Assembly (NCBI GenBank): GCA_964530115.1
Contig: CAZGYD010000134.1
Span: forward strand, 1 to 46,265
Origin: Fen-999 sp964530115
Lineage (GTDB): Bacteria; Pseudomonadota; Gammaproteobacteria; Burkholderiales; Rhodocyclaceae
Length of the DNA: 46,265 nt
Direction of reading: 5' to 3'
Positions 25,068 through 32,424 of the stretch are shown one piece after another. The notes under the pieces are model-generated. The model ran no database searches, was not told the origin of the DNA, and saw only the letters and a list, made by a program, of their open reading frames with translations. Position 1 is the stretch's first letter; the number at the start of each line of letters is the position of its first letter. The position numbers and the translations under genes are program-made.

Positions 25068-25316
25068 ATGATGCTCGCCTTCGATGCATTGCTGGCGCTG
25101 GCGCTGCTGTGGAGCGCGGTGCGCACGCTGACCACGCCGCGCCTCGACCGCGCCATCGTCCTCTTCATCGTCTTCGGCCTGCTGATGGCGCTGGCCTGGG
25201 CGCGGCTCGACGCGCCCGACATCGGCCTGGCCGAGGCGGCCATCGGCGCCGGACTCACCGGCGCGCTGTTGCTCGACGCGCTGGGCGTATTGCGGCGGCA
25301 GGGAGGCAAACCATGA
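25068..25316 (+). CDS. Antiporter subunit, MbhD/DUF4040-like
   Basis: An 82-residue hydrophobic protein with about three helices. FDALLALALLWSAVRTLTTPRLDRAIVLF and ARLDAPDIGLAEAAIGAGLTGALL match the MbhD/DUF4040 module that is part of large MrpA in Bacillus-type complexes but a separate small gene in Mbh-like and some proteobacterial operons. ATG 25068 and ATG 25071 are both possible; the first is used. The stop overlaps the next start (ATGA). Confidence 0.8.
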   Translation: MMLAFDALLALALLWSAVRTLTTPRLDRAIVLFIVFGLLMALAWARLDAPDIGLAEAAIGAGLTGALLLDALGVLRRQGGKP

Positions 25317-26029
25317 GGTGGCTGCTCGCCCTTCCTGTCGTCCTCGGAGGCGCCGCCTTCGCGGCGGCCTTGATCGCCGCCATGCTCGACCTGCCGGATG
25401 CCGCCATCGACCTGCGGCTGGCGGTGGTGACGCATCTCGTCGACAGCGGTGTCGAACATCCGGTCACCGCCGTGCTGCTCAACTATCGCGGCTACGACAC
25501 GCTGCTGGAGATCGCCGTGCTGCTGCTGGCGCTCTTCGGCCTGCTGGCGGCCAGCGACCGGACTGGGGCGCCGGTCGCGCCACCGGCCGACCTGCTGCTG
25601 CAAACGCTGGCGCGCATTGCCGTGCCGCAACAGAGGAGAGCAATAATGCCGTGCAAGTCGAACCTGCTGCTGCAAACGCTGGCGCGCATTGCCGTGCCGC
25701 TCGCCGTCGTCTTCGCGGTCTATCTGCTCTGGGCCGGCGCGTTCCGCCCCGGCGGCGCTTTCCAGGCCGGCGCGGTGCTGGCGGCGGGTGCGGTGCTGCT
25801 GCACCTGGTCGGCCTCATCCCCGGCTGGGCGCGGCCGAAGCTCGCCCTGCGGGCGGGGCTCGTCGCCGGTTTCCTGCTCTTCCTCGCCATCGCCGCCGCG
25901 CTGCTGGCCGATGGCGCGATGCTCCTGTATCCCCCCGCCGTGGCGGGCCAACTCATCCTCGCCATCGAGGCCGGCCTCACGCTGTCGCTGGGGCTGATCC
26001 TCGCCGGCCTGTTTCTTTTCCTGTCATGA
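25313..26029 (+). CDS. mnhB: Antiporter subunit, MbhE-MnhB fusion with internal duplication
   Basis: A 238-residue membrane protein. Residues 1-90 are MbhE-like (YRGYDTLLEIAVLLLALFGLLA); residues from about 112 are MnhB (AVYLLWAGAFRPGGAFQAGAV, then helices to the C-terminus). At the junction the 12-residue segment LLLQTLARIAVP occurs twice, 24 residues apart, encoded by a 39-bp direct repeat (25590-25628 and 25662-25700). Between the copies lies AGAGGAG, 7 nt and ATG (25646), in frame and at the usual start point of stand-alone MnhB. Initiation there would give a 127-residue MnhB. So the gene may make two products, or the extra 72 bp may be a recent scar in a fused gene. Confidence 0.8.
   Translation: MRWLLALPVVLGGAAFAAALIAAMLDLPDAAIDLRLAVVTHLVDSGVEHPVTAVLLNYRGYDTLLEIAVLLLALFGLLAASDRTGAPVAPPADLLLQTLARIAVPQQRRAIMPCKSNLLLQTLARIAVPLAVVFAVYLLWAGAFRPGGAFQAGAVLAAGAVLLHLVGLIPGWARPKLALRAGLVAGFLLFLAIAAALLADGAMLLYPPAVAGQLILAIEAGLTLSLGLILAGLFLFLS
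25590..25700 (+). repeat. Direct repeat 39 bp, period 72 bp
   Basis: Copies at 25590-25628 and 25662-25700 are identical (beginning ACCTGCTGCTGCAAACG). The 33-bp spacer is much less GC-rich than its surroundings. Removing one copy plus spacer (72 bp, 24 codons) leaves a continuous MbhE-MnhB fusion. Confidence 0.9.
25632..25648 (+). promoter_or_regulatory. Internal ribosome-binding site and ATG for MnhB
   Basis: AGAGGAGAG, then ATG at 25646-25648, in frame with the fusion gene. The core GGAG lies 7 nt from the codon, better than most starts in this window. The codons that follow (MPCKSNLLLQTLARIAVP) match a typical MnhB N-terminus. Confidence 0.5.
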
Positions 26030-26138
26030 GCGCCGCGCACGGCCGCCCGAAGCGGCGCAAGCCAGAACCCGGAGCCGCGCAGCGGCGAACCGCCGTCACC
26101 CCCTCCTTCGAGGAGGGGGGCGGGGGGTGGAGGACCCT
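26030..26138 (+). repeat. Operon repeat family 2, copy 2 (upstream of mnhC)
   Basis: Same length and layout as 24959-25067: the 22-base core at 26069-26090, then a hairpin CCCCCTCCT-TCG-AGGAGGGGG (26099-26119), then GGTGGAGG before ATG 26139. It again provides the apparent ribosome-binding site. Confidence 0.75.
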
Positions 26139-26441
26139 ATGACCACGGGCCTCCTCTTCGCCTGCACCGGCGCGCTGCTGTTCGCCCTCGGCGTCGCCGG
26201 CGTGCTGCTGATCGGCGAACTGCTGCGCCGCATCCTCGCCTTCAACCTGATGGGCAGCGGCGCCTTCCTGGTGCTGGTCGGGCTGGCCCAGCGCCACGAC
26301 AACCCCGACCCGGTGCCGCAGGCCATGGTGCTCACCGGCATCGTCGTCGCCGTCGCCGCCACCGCGCTGGCGCTGGCGTTGCTGCGCCGCCTGCACGCCG
26401 CCACCGGCCGCGACGAACTGCCCACCGAAGTCAACGATTGA
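26139..26441 (+). CDS. mnhC: Mrp/Mnh antiporter subunit C (NuoK-like)
   Basis: A 100-residue, three-helix subunit homologous to NuoK. GVAGVLLIGELLRRILAFNLM carries the conserved glutamate in the second helix, and DPVPQAMVLTGIVVAVAATALA is the family signature (DPLPQALVLTAIVI-like). ATG 26139 follows GGTGGAGG supplied by the repeat; a GTG at 26127 would start inside that site. The operon is interrupted after this gene by a toxin-antitoxin pair. Confidence 0.88.
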   Translation: MTTGLLFACTGALLFALGVAGVLLIGELLRRILAFNLMGSGAFLVLVGLAQRHDNPDPVPQAMVLTGIVVAVAATALALALLRRLHAATGRDELPTEVND

Positions 26442-26452
26442 ACCGCCAGAAT

Positions 26453-26488
26453 GCTTACCATATAGTAAGCGAGTAATGACAGCCTTAC
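26453..26488 (+). promoter_or_regulatory. Candidate toxin-antitoxin operator with three half-sites
   Basis: GCTTAC-CATATA-GTAAGC (26453-26470) is a perfect 6-bp-arm palindrome, and a third CTTAC lies at 26484-26488. The region is the most AT-rich in this part of the operon and lies directly before the antitoxin. Antitoxins of the AbrB/MazE type bind such repeats to repress their own operon. A promoter overlapping the palindrome (TATAGT) is plausible. Confidence 0.5.
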
Positions 26489-26501
26489 ACGAGGACGAAT
26501 A

Positions 26502-26732
26502 ATGCTCGCCATTGCCAAAATTACGGCCAAGGGCCAGACCACCATCCCCCAGGACGTGCGGGCGGCTCTGCACGTCGCTCCGGGCGACCTGATCGCGTGG
26601 GAGGTCGGCCCGGACGGCACGGCCACCGTCCGGCGCGTCCAGCCCGTCGATCTCGAATACCTGCGCGCCGTCGAGGGCACCCTGTCCGAGTGGGCAAGCC
26701 CGGCCGACGAAGAGGCCTACCGTGAGCTTTGA
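26502..26732 (+). CDS. Antitoxin, AbrB/MazE-type
   Basis: A 76-residue protein with an N-terminal SpoVT/AbrB swapped-hairpin DNA-binding domain: IAKITAKGQTTIPQDVRAAL, then PGDLIAWEVGPDGTATVRRV. The acidic C-terminal part (about 50-76) would wrap the toxin. Shine-Dalgarno GAGGA at 26491-26495 supports ATG 26502. The gene overlaps the toxin by 11 bp, and the pair sits between mnhC and mnhD in the same orientation. It should bind the palindrome just upstream. Confidence 0.85.
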   Translation: MLAIAKITAKGQTTIPQDVRAALHVAPGDLIAWEVGPDGTATVRRVQPVDLEYLRAVEGTLSEWASPADEEAYREL

Positions 26733-27066
26733 GCGCTTCGCCGTCCTGCGGGTGCCCTTCCCTTTTACCGATCGCAACGCCGCCAAGAACCGACCGGCGC
26801 TGGTCCTGTCCGACGCGGGTGCCTTCAACAGGCCCGCCGGCCATTCGGTGCTGGCCATGATCACCTCGGCGGCCAACGCGCCTTGGCCCCTGGATTGTCC
26901 GATCACCGATCTGGGCGCCGCCGGCCTGCCGGCACCGTCGGTGGTCCGGTTCAAATTATTCACGCTTGATCACCGGTTGGTACGGGGGGAATTGGGACGA
27001 CTGGCTCCGGGGGACGCCCGCGCCGTCGAGGACACGCTCACCACCCTGTTACTGGGAATGCGGTGA
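26722..27066 (+). CDS. Toxin, MazF/PemK family
   Basis: A 114-residue protein starting at GTG inside the antitoxin gene. VLRVPFPFTDRNAAKNRPALVLSD is the N-terminal strand and loop of the MazF/PemK fold, and SVVRFKLFTLDHRLVRGELGRL is the conserved second half. Family members are ribosome-independent mRNA endonucleases inhibited by their antitoxin. Unusually, its stop TGA overlaps the GTG start of mnhD (GTGA at 27063-27066), so an antiporter subunit is translationally coupled to a toxin. No truncation or frameshift is seen. Confidence 0.83.
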   Translation: MSFERFAVLRVPFPFTDRNAAKNRPALVLSDAGAFNRPAGHSVLAMITSAANAPWPLDCPITDLGAAGLPAPSVVRFKLFTLDHRLVRGELGRLAPGDARAVEDTLTTLLLGMR

Positions 27067-28493
27067 CCCTCGACCCGTTGGCCGGCCTGATCCTGCTGCC
27101 GCTCCTTTGGGCGGCGCTGGCCTTCCTGCTCGGCCCGGGGCGCGGCGGCAACCTCGCCGTGGCCGCGCTGGCGTTGCAGGCGTGGCTGGCCGTGGTGCTC
27201 GCCATAAAAGTCAGGCTTGGTGGTACGCCACTGCTGCACCAGGTCGGCGGCTGGGGCGCGCCGCTGGGCATCGATCTCGCCGCGGATGGTCTGTCGGCGG
27301 CGATGCTGCTGCTCACGCAGGCTGTGGCGTTGCCGCTGGCCCTCTACGCCCGCACCTACTTCAAGGCCGACGATCCGGCCGGCCGCCACTTCTGGCCGCT
27401 GGCCGGTTTCCTGATCGCCGGCCTCAACGCGCTCTTCCTCTCGGCAGACCTGTTCAACCTCTACGTCACGCTGGAACTCGTCGGCCTCGCGGCGGTGGGG
27501 CTGGTCGCGGCCGGCGGCGGACCGCAGCAGATCGCGGCGGCGCTGCGCTATCTCTTCGCGACGCTGCTGGGCTCGGGCGCGTATCTCCTCGGCGTGGCGC
27601 TGATCTATGGCGCTTATGGCACGGTGTCGATCGCCACGCTCGCGCCGCTGGTCACGGCCGAAGCGCCGCGCCTGGTCTGGATCGCCGGCGGGCTGATGCT
27701 GGCGGGACTGATGGTGAAGACGGCGCTCTTCCCCTTTCACTACTGGCTGCCACCGGCCCACGGCGGTGCACCGGCGCCGGTGTCGGCGCTGCTCTCGGCG
27801 CTGGTGGTCAAGGCCTCGTTCTACCTGATCCTGCGCCTGTGGCTCGGGCCGTTCGCACCGCTCACCGAGACGGTCGCCTGGCTGCCGGCCTCGCTCGGCA
27901 GCGCGGCCATCCTCTGGGGATCGTGGCAGGCGATCCGCGCGCGGCGGATCAAGACGCTGATCGCCTGTTCGACGGTGGCCCAGCTCGGCTACCTGTTCCT
28001 GATCTTCCCGCTGCTGGCGGGCGGCATCGCCCTGCAGGCCGGCGTGATGCAGGTCTTCGCCCATGGCCTCGCCAAGGCGGCGATGTTCGCGGCGGCCGGC
28101 GTGCTAATCAAGGCGACCGGGCAGGACACGGTGGCGGGGCTCTCCGGCGCCGCCGGGCGCCTGCCGGTGACGCTGTTCGCCTTCGGCCTGGCCGGCATGA
28201 CGCTGATGGGCCTGCCGCCGTCGAGCGGCTTCCTCGCCAAGTGGCAGCTGATCGACGCGGCGCTGGCGCAGGGCGCCTATACGATCGTCGCGGTGGTGCT
28301 GGCCGGCGGGCTGCTGGCGGCGGTGTATGTCTTCCGCGTGCTGCGCCAGGCCTTTTTGCTCACGCCGGCATCGGCGCCGCTGGCCGCCGTGCCGCGCACG
28401 CTGGAATGGACGGCCTTCGCGCTCGCCGCGGCGAGCGTGCTGCTCGGACTGCGCGGCGTCGAGTTGATGCAGTTGGTAGGAGCAAAGCCATGA
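27063..28493 (+). CDS. mnhD: Mrp/Mnh antiporter subunit D (proton-conducting, NuoL/M/N-like)
   Basis: A 476-residue protein of about 14 helices. The TM5 glutamate is in LYVTLELVGLAAVG and the TM7 lysine in LMVKTALFPFHYWLPPAHGG (Lys near 218), both essential for proton translocation in the complex I antiporter-like family. The motif APVSALLSALVVKASFYLI follows. The start is GTG overlapping the toxin stop. It ends in an overlap with a second, different NuoL/M/N-like gene. Confidence 0.87.
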   Translation: MTLDPLAGLILLPLLWAALAFLLGPGRGGNLAVAALALQAWLAVVLAIKVRLGGTPLLHQVGGWGAPLGIDLAADGLSAAMLLLTQAVALPLALYARTYFKADDPAGRHFWPLAGFLIAGLNALFLSADLFNLYVTLELVGLAAVGLVAAGGGPQQIAAALRYLFATLLGSGAYLLGVALIYGAYGTVSIATLAPLVTAEAPRLVWIAGGLMLAGLMVKTALFPFHYWLPPAHGGAPAPVSALLSALVVKASFYLILRLWLGPFAPLTETVAWLPASLGSAAILWGSWQAIRARRIKTLIACSTVAQLGYLFLIFPLLAGGIALQAGVMQVFAHGLAKAAMFAAAGVLIKATGQDTVAGLSGAAGRLPVTLFAFGLAGMTLMGLPPSSGFLAKWQLIDAALAQGAYTIVAVVLAGGLLAAVYVFRVLRQAFLLTPASAPLAAVPRTLEWTAFALAAASVLLGLRGVELMQLVGAKP

Positions 28494-30001
28494 CGGCAAA
28501 CGAACTGCTGCCGCTGGCGGTGCTGTCCTCCTCGTTCCTGCCGGGGCTCGTCATCTTCGCGCTGCCGGAGGGCTGGATCGGCGTGCGCACGACGCTGAAC
28601 CTGTTTGGCGCCCTCGCCAAGCTGGCGCTGGTGGGCCTGCTGCTGGCCGGCGTCGCGGCCGGCGAGGATTACGGCGTGCGCTATGCGGTCCTGCCGGGCC
28701 TCGAGCTCGCCTTCAAGGCCGACGCGCTGGGCATGTTCTTCGTCACGCTCTCGGCGGTCCTCTGGCTGCTCACTACGCTCTATGCGATCGGCTACCTCGA
28801 AGGCGCGCCGCACCGCAGCCGCTTCTTCGGCTTCTTCAGCTTCTGCGTCACCGCCACCATGGGCATCGCCATGGCGGCCAACCTGTTCACCTTCTTCGTC
28901 TTCTACGAACTGCTCACGCTCTCCACCTTTCCGCTGGTGGTGCATCGCGGCACCGACAAGGCGATGAAGGGCGGCACGATCTACCTCGCCTACACGCTCG
29001 CCGGCGGCACGCTGCTCTTGACCGGCATCGTCTGGCTGCATCATCTCGTCGGTCACACCGAATTCGCCCACGCGGGCATCGCGGCCGTGCTCGGGCCGGA
29101 ACATGCCGGGCAGTTGAAGATCATCTTCCTGCTGCTCGTCGCCGGTGTCGGTGTCAAGGCGGCGCTGGTGCCGCTGCACGGCTGGCTGCCGCAGGCCATG
29201 GTGGCGCCGGCGCCGGTCTCGGCGCTGCTGCACGCGGTGGCCGTGGTCAAGGCCGGCGCCTTCGGCATCGTGCGCGTCGTGTACGAGGTCTATGGCGTCG
29301 AATTCGCGCAGTCGCTGGATCTCTTGACCCCGCTCGCCTTCGCCGCCGCCGTCACCATCCTCTGGGGCAGCTTCCGCGCCCTGTTGCAGGACGACCTGAA
29401 GAGGCGGCTCGCCTTCTCGACGGTGAGCCAGGTCTCCTACATCGCGCTCGGCGTCGCGCTCTTCGGCCCCCTCGGCACCGTCGGCGGCCTGGGGCATTTG
29501 GTGCACCAGGGGATCATGAAGATCACGCTCTTCTTCTGCGCCGGGAACTACGCCGAGACGCTGGGCATCCACAAGGTGAGCGATATGGATGGCGCCGGGC
29601 GGCGCATGCCGCTCACCACGCTGGCCTTCTCGATCGCGGCGCTGGGCATGATGGGCGCGCCGCTCACCGCCGGCGCGGTGAGCAAGGCCTGGCTGATGGA
29701 TGGCGCCACCGCCGCCGACATGGACTGGGCGATCTGGGTGCTGTGGGCCTCGAGCCTGCTCAACGCCGCCTACTTCCTGCCCATCCTCTGGCGTGCCTGG
29801 CGGCGTCCGGCACCGGCCGCCTGGCCGGAGGAACACATCGCCGCCCGCGGCTGGCGCGAGACGGCCTGGCTCCTGCTCCTGCCGCCGCTCGTCACCGCCG
29901 CGGCGACGCTGGCGGCAGGTATGTTCGCCGATACCGGCTGGAGCCCGCTGTCCTGGGCGCAGCTCATCGCGGAACGGGAATACCGGGCCGGCCTGCGCTG
30001 A
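28490..30001 (+). CDS. Second proton-conducting antiporter subunit (MnhD/NuoM-like)
   Basis: A 503-residue protein of about 14 helices, the last gene of the antiporter operon. It carries the TM5 glutamate in FFVFYELLTLSTFPLVVH, the TM7 lysine in VGVKAALVPLHGWLPQAM (Lys near 223), APVSALLHAVAVVKAGAFG and the late charged segment LLQDDLKRRLAFSTVSQVSY. A complete MrpA is missing. With this protein, the MbhD-like gene and the MbhE-MnhB fusion, the complex would have the same parts split differently. Strongly hydrophobic throughout. The 131 bp that follow before PPK2 hold no gene. Confidence 0.83.
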   Translation: MTANELLPLAVLSSSFLPGLVIFALPEGWIGVRTTLNLFGALAKLALVGLLLAGVAAGEDYGVRYAVLPGLELAFKADALGMFFVTLSAVLWLLTTLYAIGYLEGAPHRSRFFGFFSFCVTATMGIAMAANLFTFFVFYELLTLSTFPLVVHRGTDKAMKGGTIYLAYTLAGGTLLLTGIVWLHHLVGHTEFAHAGIAAVLGPEHAGQLKIIFLLLVAGVGVKAALVPLHGWLPQAMVAPAPVSALLHAVAVVKAGAFGIVRVVYEVYGVEFAQSLDLLTPLAFAAAVTILWGSFRALLQDDLKRRLAFSTVSQVSYIALGVALFGPLGTVGGLGHLVHQGIMKITLFFCAGNYAETLGIHKVSDMDGAGRRMPLTTLAFSIAALGMMGAPLTAGAVSKAWLMDGATAADMDWAIWVLWASSLLNAAYFLPILWRAWRRPAPAAWPEEHIAARGWRETAWLLLLPPLVTAAATLAAGMFADTGWSPLSWAQLIAEREYRAGLR

Positions 30002-30091
30002 GCGCCGTCGCCCGCACGTCGGTCTATCCGTGACCGTCGCATGCCCCGCGCCCGGGATCACCGTGTTGCTTCCCCCGACGGTGTCGCGGCG

Positions 30092-30097
30092 TATGAT
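30092..30097 (+). promoter_or_regulatory. Candidate -10 box for PPK2 gene
   Basis: TATGAT, about 35 bp before ATG 30133; TTGGAGG (30116-30122) is the ribosome-binding site. The possible -35 TTGCTT (30066-30071) is 20 bp away, longer than ideal. Confidence 0.3.
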
Positions 30098-30132
30098 GAG
30101 ACCCGGTTCCCCAGCTTGGAGGTCTGCCGACC

Positions 30133-31026
30133 ATGGCCTCGAGGAAGCCCCTCCCGATCGACGTCGATGCCTGGCGCGTGAAGCCCGGCAGTCGTGTCCG
30201 GCTCGACAAATGGCCGACCCGCATCGAGCCTTTCTACGATTCCCCGGAATCCTACGCGGAGCGCCTCGAAGCCGGCACCAGGCGGCTGGCCGAGCTCCAG
30301 GAACTGCTCTATGCCCACGACCGCTACGCGCTGCTGCTGATCTTCCAGGCCATGGACGCCGCGGGCAAGGACGGCGCGATCCGCCACGTGATGTCCGGCG
30401 TCAACCCGCAGGGCTGTCAGGTCCATAGCTTCAAGCACCCGAGCGCCGAAGAACTCGACCACGATTTCCTCTGGCGCACCCACCGCGCGCTGCCCGAGCG
30501 TGGCCGCATCGGCATTTTCAACAGGTCGTACTACGAAGAGGTGCTGATCGTGCGCGTGCGGCCGGAGATCCTCGCCGCCCAGCGGCTGCCGGATTCCGTT
30601 ACGAAAGGCAAGGCGCTCTGGGCCGGCCGTTACCGGTCGATCGTCGAAGCCGAGCAGCATCTGCACCGCAACGGCACCCGCATCGTCAAGTTCTTCCTCC
30701 ACGTCTCGAAGGAGGAACAGCGCCGGCGTCTGATCGCACGCATCGACGATCCGAACAAGAACTGGAAGTTCAGCGACGACGATCTCGAGCAGCGCCGCCA
30801 CTGGGACGACTACATGCGCGCCTACGAGGATTGCCTTTCCGCGACCAGCAGCCGCGAAGCGCCCTGGTACGTCGTGCCCGCCGATGACAAGAAGAACGCG
30901 CGGCTGATCGTCTCGCAGGTCATCCTCGATACCTTGGCCGCGCTCGATCTCTCGTATCCGCGGGTGGATGCGCAGCGGCAGGAACGGCTGCAGGAGATGC
31001 GCAAACGGCTCGAATCCGAGCGTTGA
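30133..31026 (+). CDS. Polyphosphate kinase 2 family protein
   Basis: A 297-residue cytoplasmic P-loop kinase that transfers phosphate between polyphosphate and nucleotides. Walker A is MDAAGKDGAIRHVM (near residue 73), the Walker B region is GRIGIFNRSYYEEVLIVRV, and lid arginines are in KEEQRRRLIARIDDPNKNWKFS. It has the single-domain length of PPK2; the exact class (NMP- or NDP-phosphorylating) cannot be fixed by eye. It has its own upstream region rather than an overlap with the antiporter operon. The nearby Na/Pi cotransporter and phoBR fit a phosphate theme. Confidence 0.9.
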   Translation: MASRKPLPIDVDAWRVKPGSRVRLDKWPTRIEPFYDSPESYAERLEAGTRRLAELQELLYAHDRYALLLIFQAMDAAGKDGAIRHVMSGVNPQGCQVHSFKHPSAEELDHDFLWRTHRALPERGRIGIFNRSYYEEVLIVRVRPEILAAQRLPDSVTKGKALWAGRYRSIVEAEQHLHRNGTRIVKFFLHVSKEEQRRRLIARIDDPNKNWKFSDDDLEQRRHWDDYMRAYEDCLSATSSREAPWYVVPADDKKNARLIVSQVILDTLAALDLSYPRVDAQRQERLQEMRKRLESER

Positions 31027-31037
31027 TGGGTTCTCGG

Positions 31038-32390
31038 TCAATCTCGCAGGCCGCCGCCGCGCGGCTCGATCGTCGTTGCGGAAATGCGCAGGAAGTAGGC
31101 GAGGATGACGGCGCCCGCCACGAGTACGCTCGCGCTCGCCGCGATCCAGAAGCCCACGGCGCCGCGCGCCGGGCCGAGCAGATCGGTGAGGCCGAGCACA
31201 TAACCGCCGCCAAGGCCGATGCCCCAGAGCGAAACGGCATAGGCGATCATCGGCACCGTGGTCTTCTTGTAGCCGCGCAGGACATTGACGACCACCGCCT
31301 GGAGCGCGTCGGCGAGGTGGTAGAAGGCGATGATGCCGATGAGCCCCGCCGCGACGGCGCGGACATCGGCATCCGGCGTGTAGGCCGCCGCGAGCGGCCC
31401 GGCGCCGAGCCAGAGGCCGAGGCTGACGATGGCGGCGAGGCTCAGGCCGACCGCGAGGCCGACGAGTCCGGCATGGCGCGCCTGGGCAGGTTCGCCTGCG
31501 CCGAGCGCCTGGCCGGCGAGCACCAGCGCCGCGTGGCCGATCGAGAGCGGCACCATGAAGACGAGCACGGTCAGGTTCGAGGCGATCTGGTGCGCGGCCG
31601 AGACGGTCGGGCCGAGCCGGGCGACGAACAAGGCCATGAAGGTGAAGGCGGTGACGTCGACGAACAGTGTGATGCCGATGGGCAGCCCGAGCCGGGTCAG
31701 TGCGCCGATGACGGACGCCTTCGGGAAACTCAGCCGTGAGAACACGCCAAATCCCTCGCAGTCCAGGCGCCGCGCGCACCAGCCCCAGGCGAGGATCGCG
31801 GTCGCCCATGAGATCACCGCCGTCGAGGCGGCGCAGCCGGCACCGCCCATGCCGAGGCTGAACATGAAGAAGGCGTTGAGCGGCACCTTGGCCGCGAGGC
31901 CCGCCAGGTTGAAGACCATGATCGCGCGCGGCCGGCCGATGCCGGTCATGAAGCCGTAGAAGACGCGGAAGAGAAGACCCGGCGCGATGCCCCAGGAAAC
32001 GGCGTCGAGATAGGCGCGCACCTTCGCCTCGACCTGCGGCGTCATGCGCGCGAGGGCGGCGAAAGGCTCCGGGTTTCTGAGCAGCAGCGTGCCGAGGATG
32101 GCGAGCAGGAGCGCGAGCCAGGCCGACTGGCGCACGTCTTCGCCGATCTCGCCAAAGCGTCCGGCGCCGTAGTGCTGCGCGACGACGGGCGTGAGCGCGA
32201 GCAGCACGCCCATCGCGGTGACGAAGACCGTGATGTAGATCGAAGCACCGATGCCGACCGCGGCGAGATCGGCCGCCGACAGCCGGCCGGCCATCAGGGT
32301 GTCGATGACGCCGCTGCCGACGACGGCGATCTGCGCGACGAGCACCGGTCCGGCCAGGCGCGTCAGCCGGGAGAGCGGGGAAGGGCTCAC
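31038..32390 (-). CDS. MATE family efflux transporter
   Basis: A 450-residue inner-membrane protein of 12 helices in two homologous halves, exporting drugs or cationic compounds in exchange for Na+ or H+. Conserved blocks are GPVLVAQIAVVGSGVIDTLMAG, DAVSWGIAPGLLFRVFYGFMTG, LGLPIGITLFVDVTAF and FYHLADALQAVVVNVLRGYK. This is the NorM branch. The start is GTG at 32390, facing the oxidoreductase gene across a 65-bp gap. Residues 215-222 (GVFSRLSF), in the loop between the two halves, are encoded by an antisense copy of the 24-bp short repeat. It converges on PPK2 with 11 bp between stops. Confidence 0.9.
   Translation of the reverse strand: MSPSPLSRLTRLAGPVLVAQIAVVGSGVIDTLMAGRLSAADLAAVGIGASIYITVFVTAMGVLLALTPVVAQHYGAGRFGEIGEDVRQSAWLALLLAILGTLLLRNPEPFAALARMTPQVEAKVRAYLDAVSWGIAPGLLFRVFYGFMTGIGRPRAIMVFNLAGLAAKVPLNAFFMFSLGMGGAGCAASTAVISWATAILAWGWCARRLDCEGFGVFSRLSFPKASVIGALTRLGLPIGITLFVDVTAFTFMALFVARLGPTVSAAHQIASNLTVLVFMVPLSIGHAALVLAGQALGAGEPAQARHAGLVGLAVGLSLAAIVSLGLWLGAGPLAAAYTPDADVRAVAAGLIGIIAFYHLADALQAVVVNVLRGYKKTTVPMIAYAVSLWGIGLGGGYVLGLTDLLGPARGAVGFWIAASASVLVAGAVILAYFLRISATTIEPRGGGLRD
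31725..31748 (+). repeat. Modular repeat, 24-bp short form (inside MATE gene)
   Basis: GAAACTCAGCCG...GAACACGCC, antisense to the MATE gene. It covers eight codons exactly in register (first base of a codon on the minus strand) and introduces no stop. Confidence 0.7.
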
Positions 32391-32424
32391 GAGGTCCGCG
32401 GTTTTTGCGCTGCAACGAATGGCC

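Noticed and set aside
26966..30001. 1011-codon forward frame spanning the toxin end to the last antiporter subunit
   Set aside because: The first half is an out-of-frame Arg/Gly/Ala-rich translation of mnhD; only the last 503 codons, from ATG 28490, encode a membrane protein.
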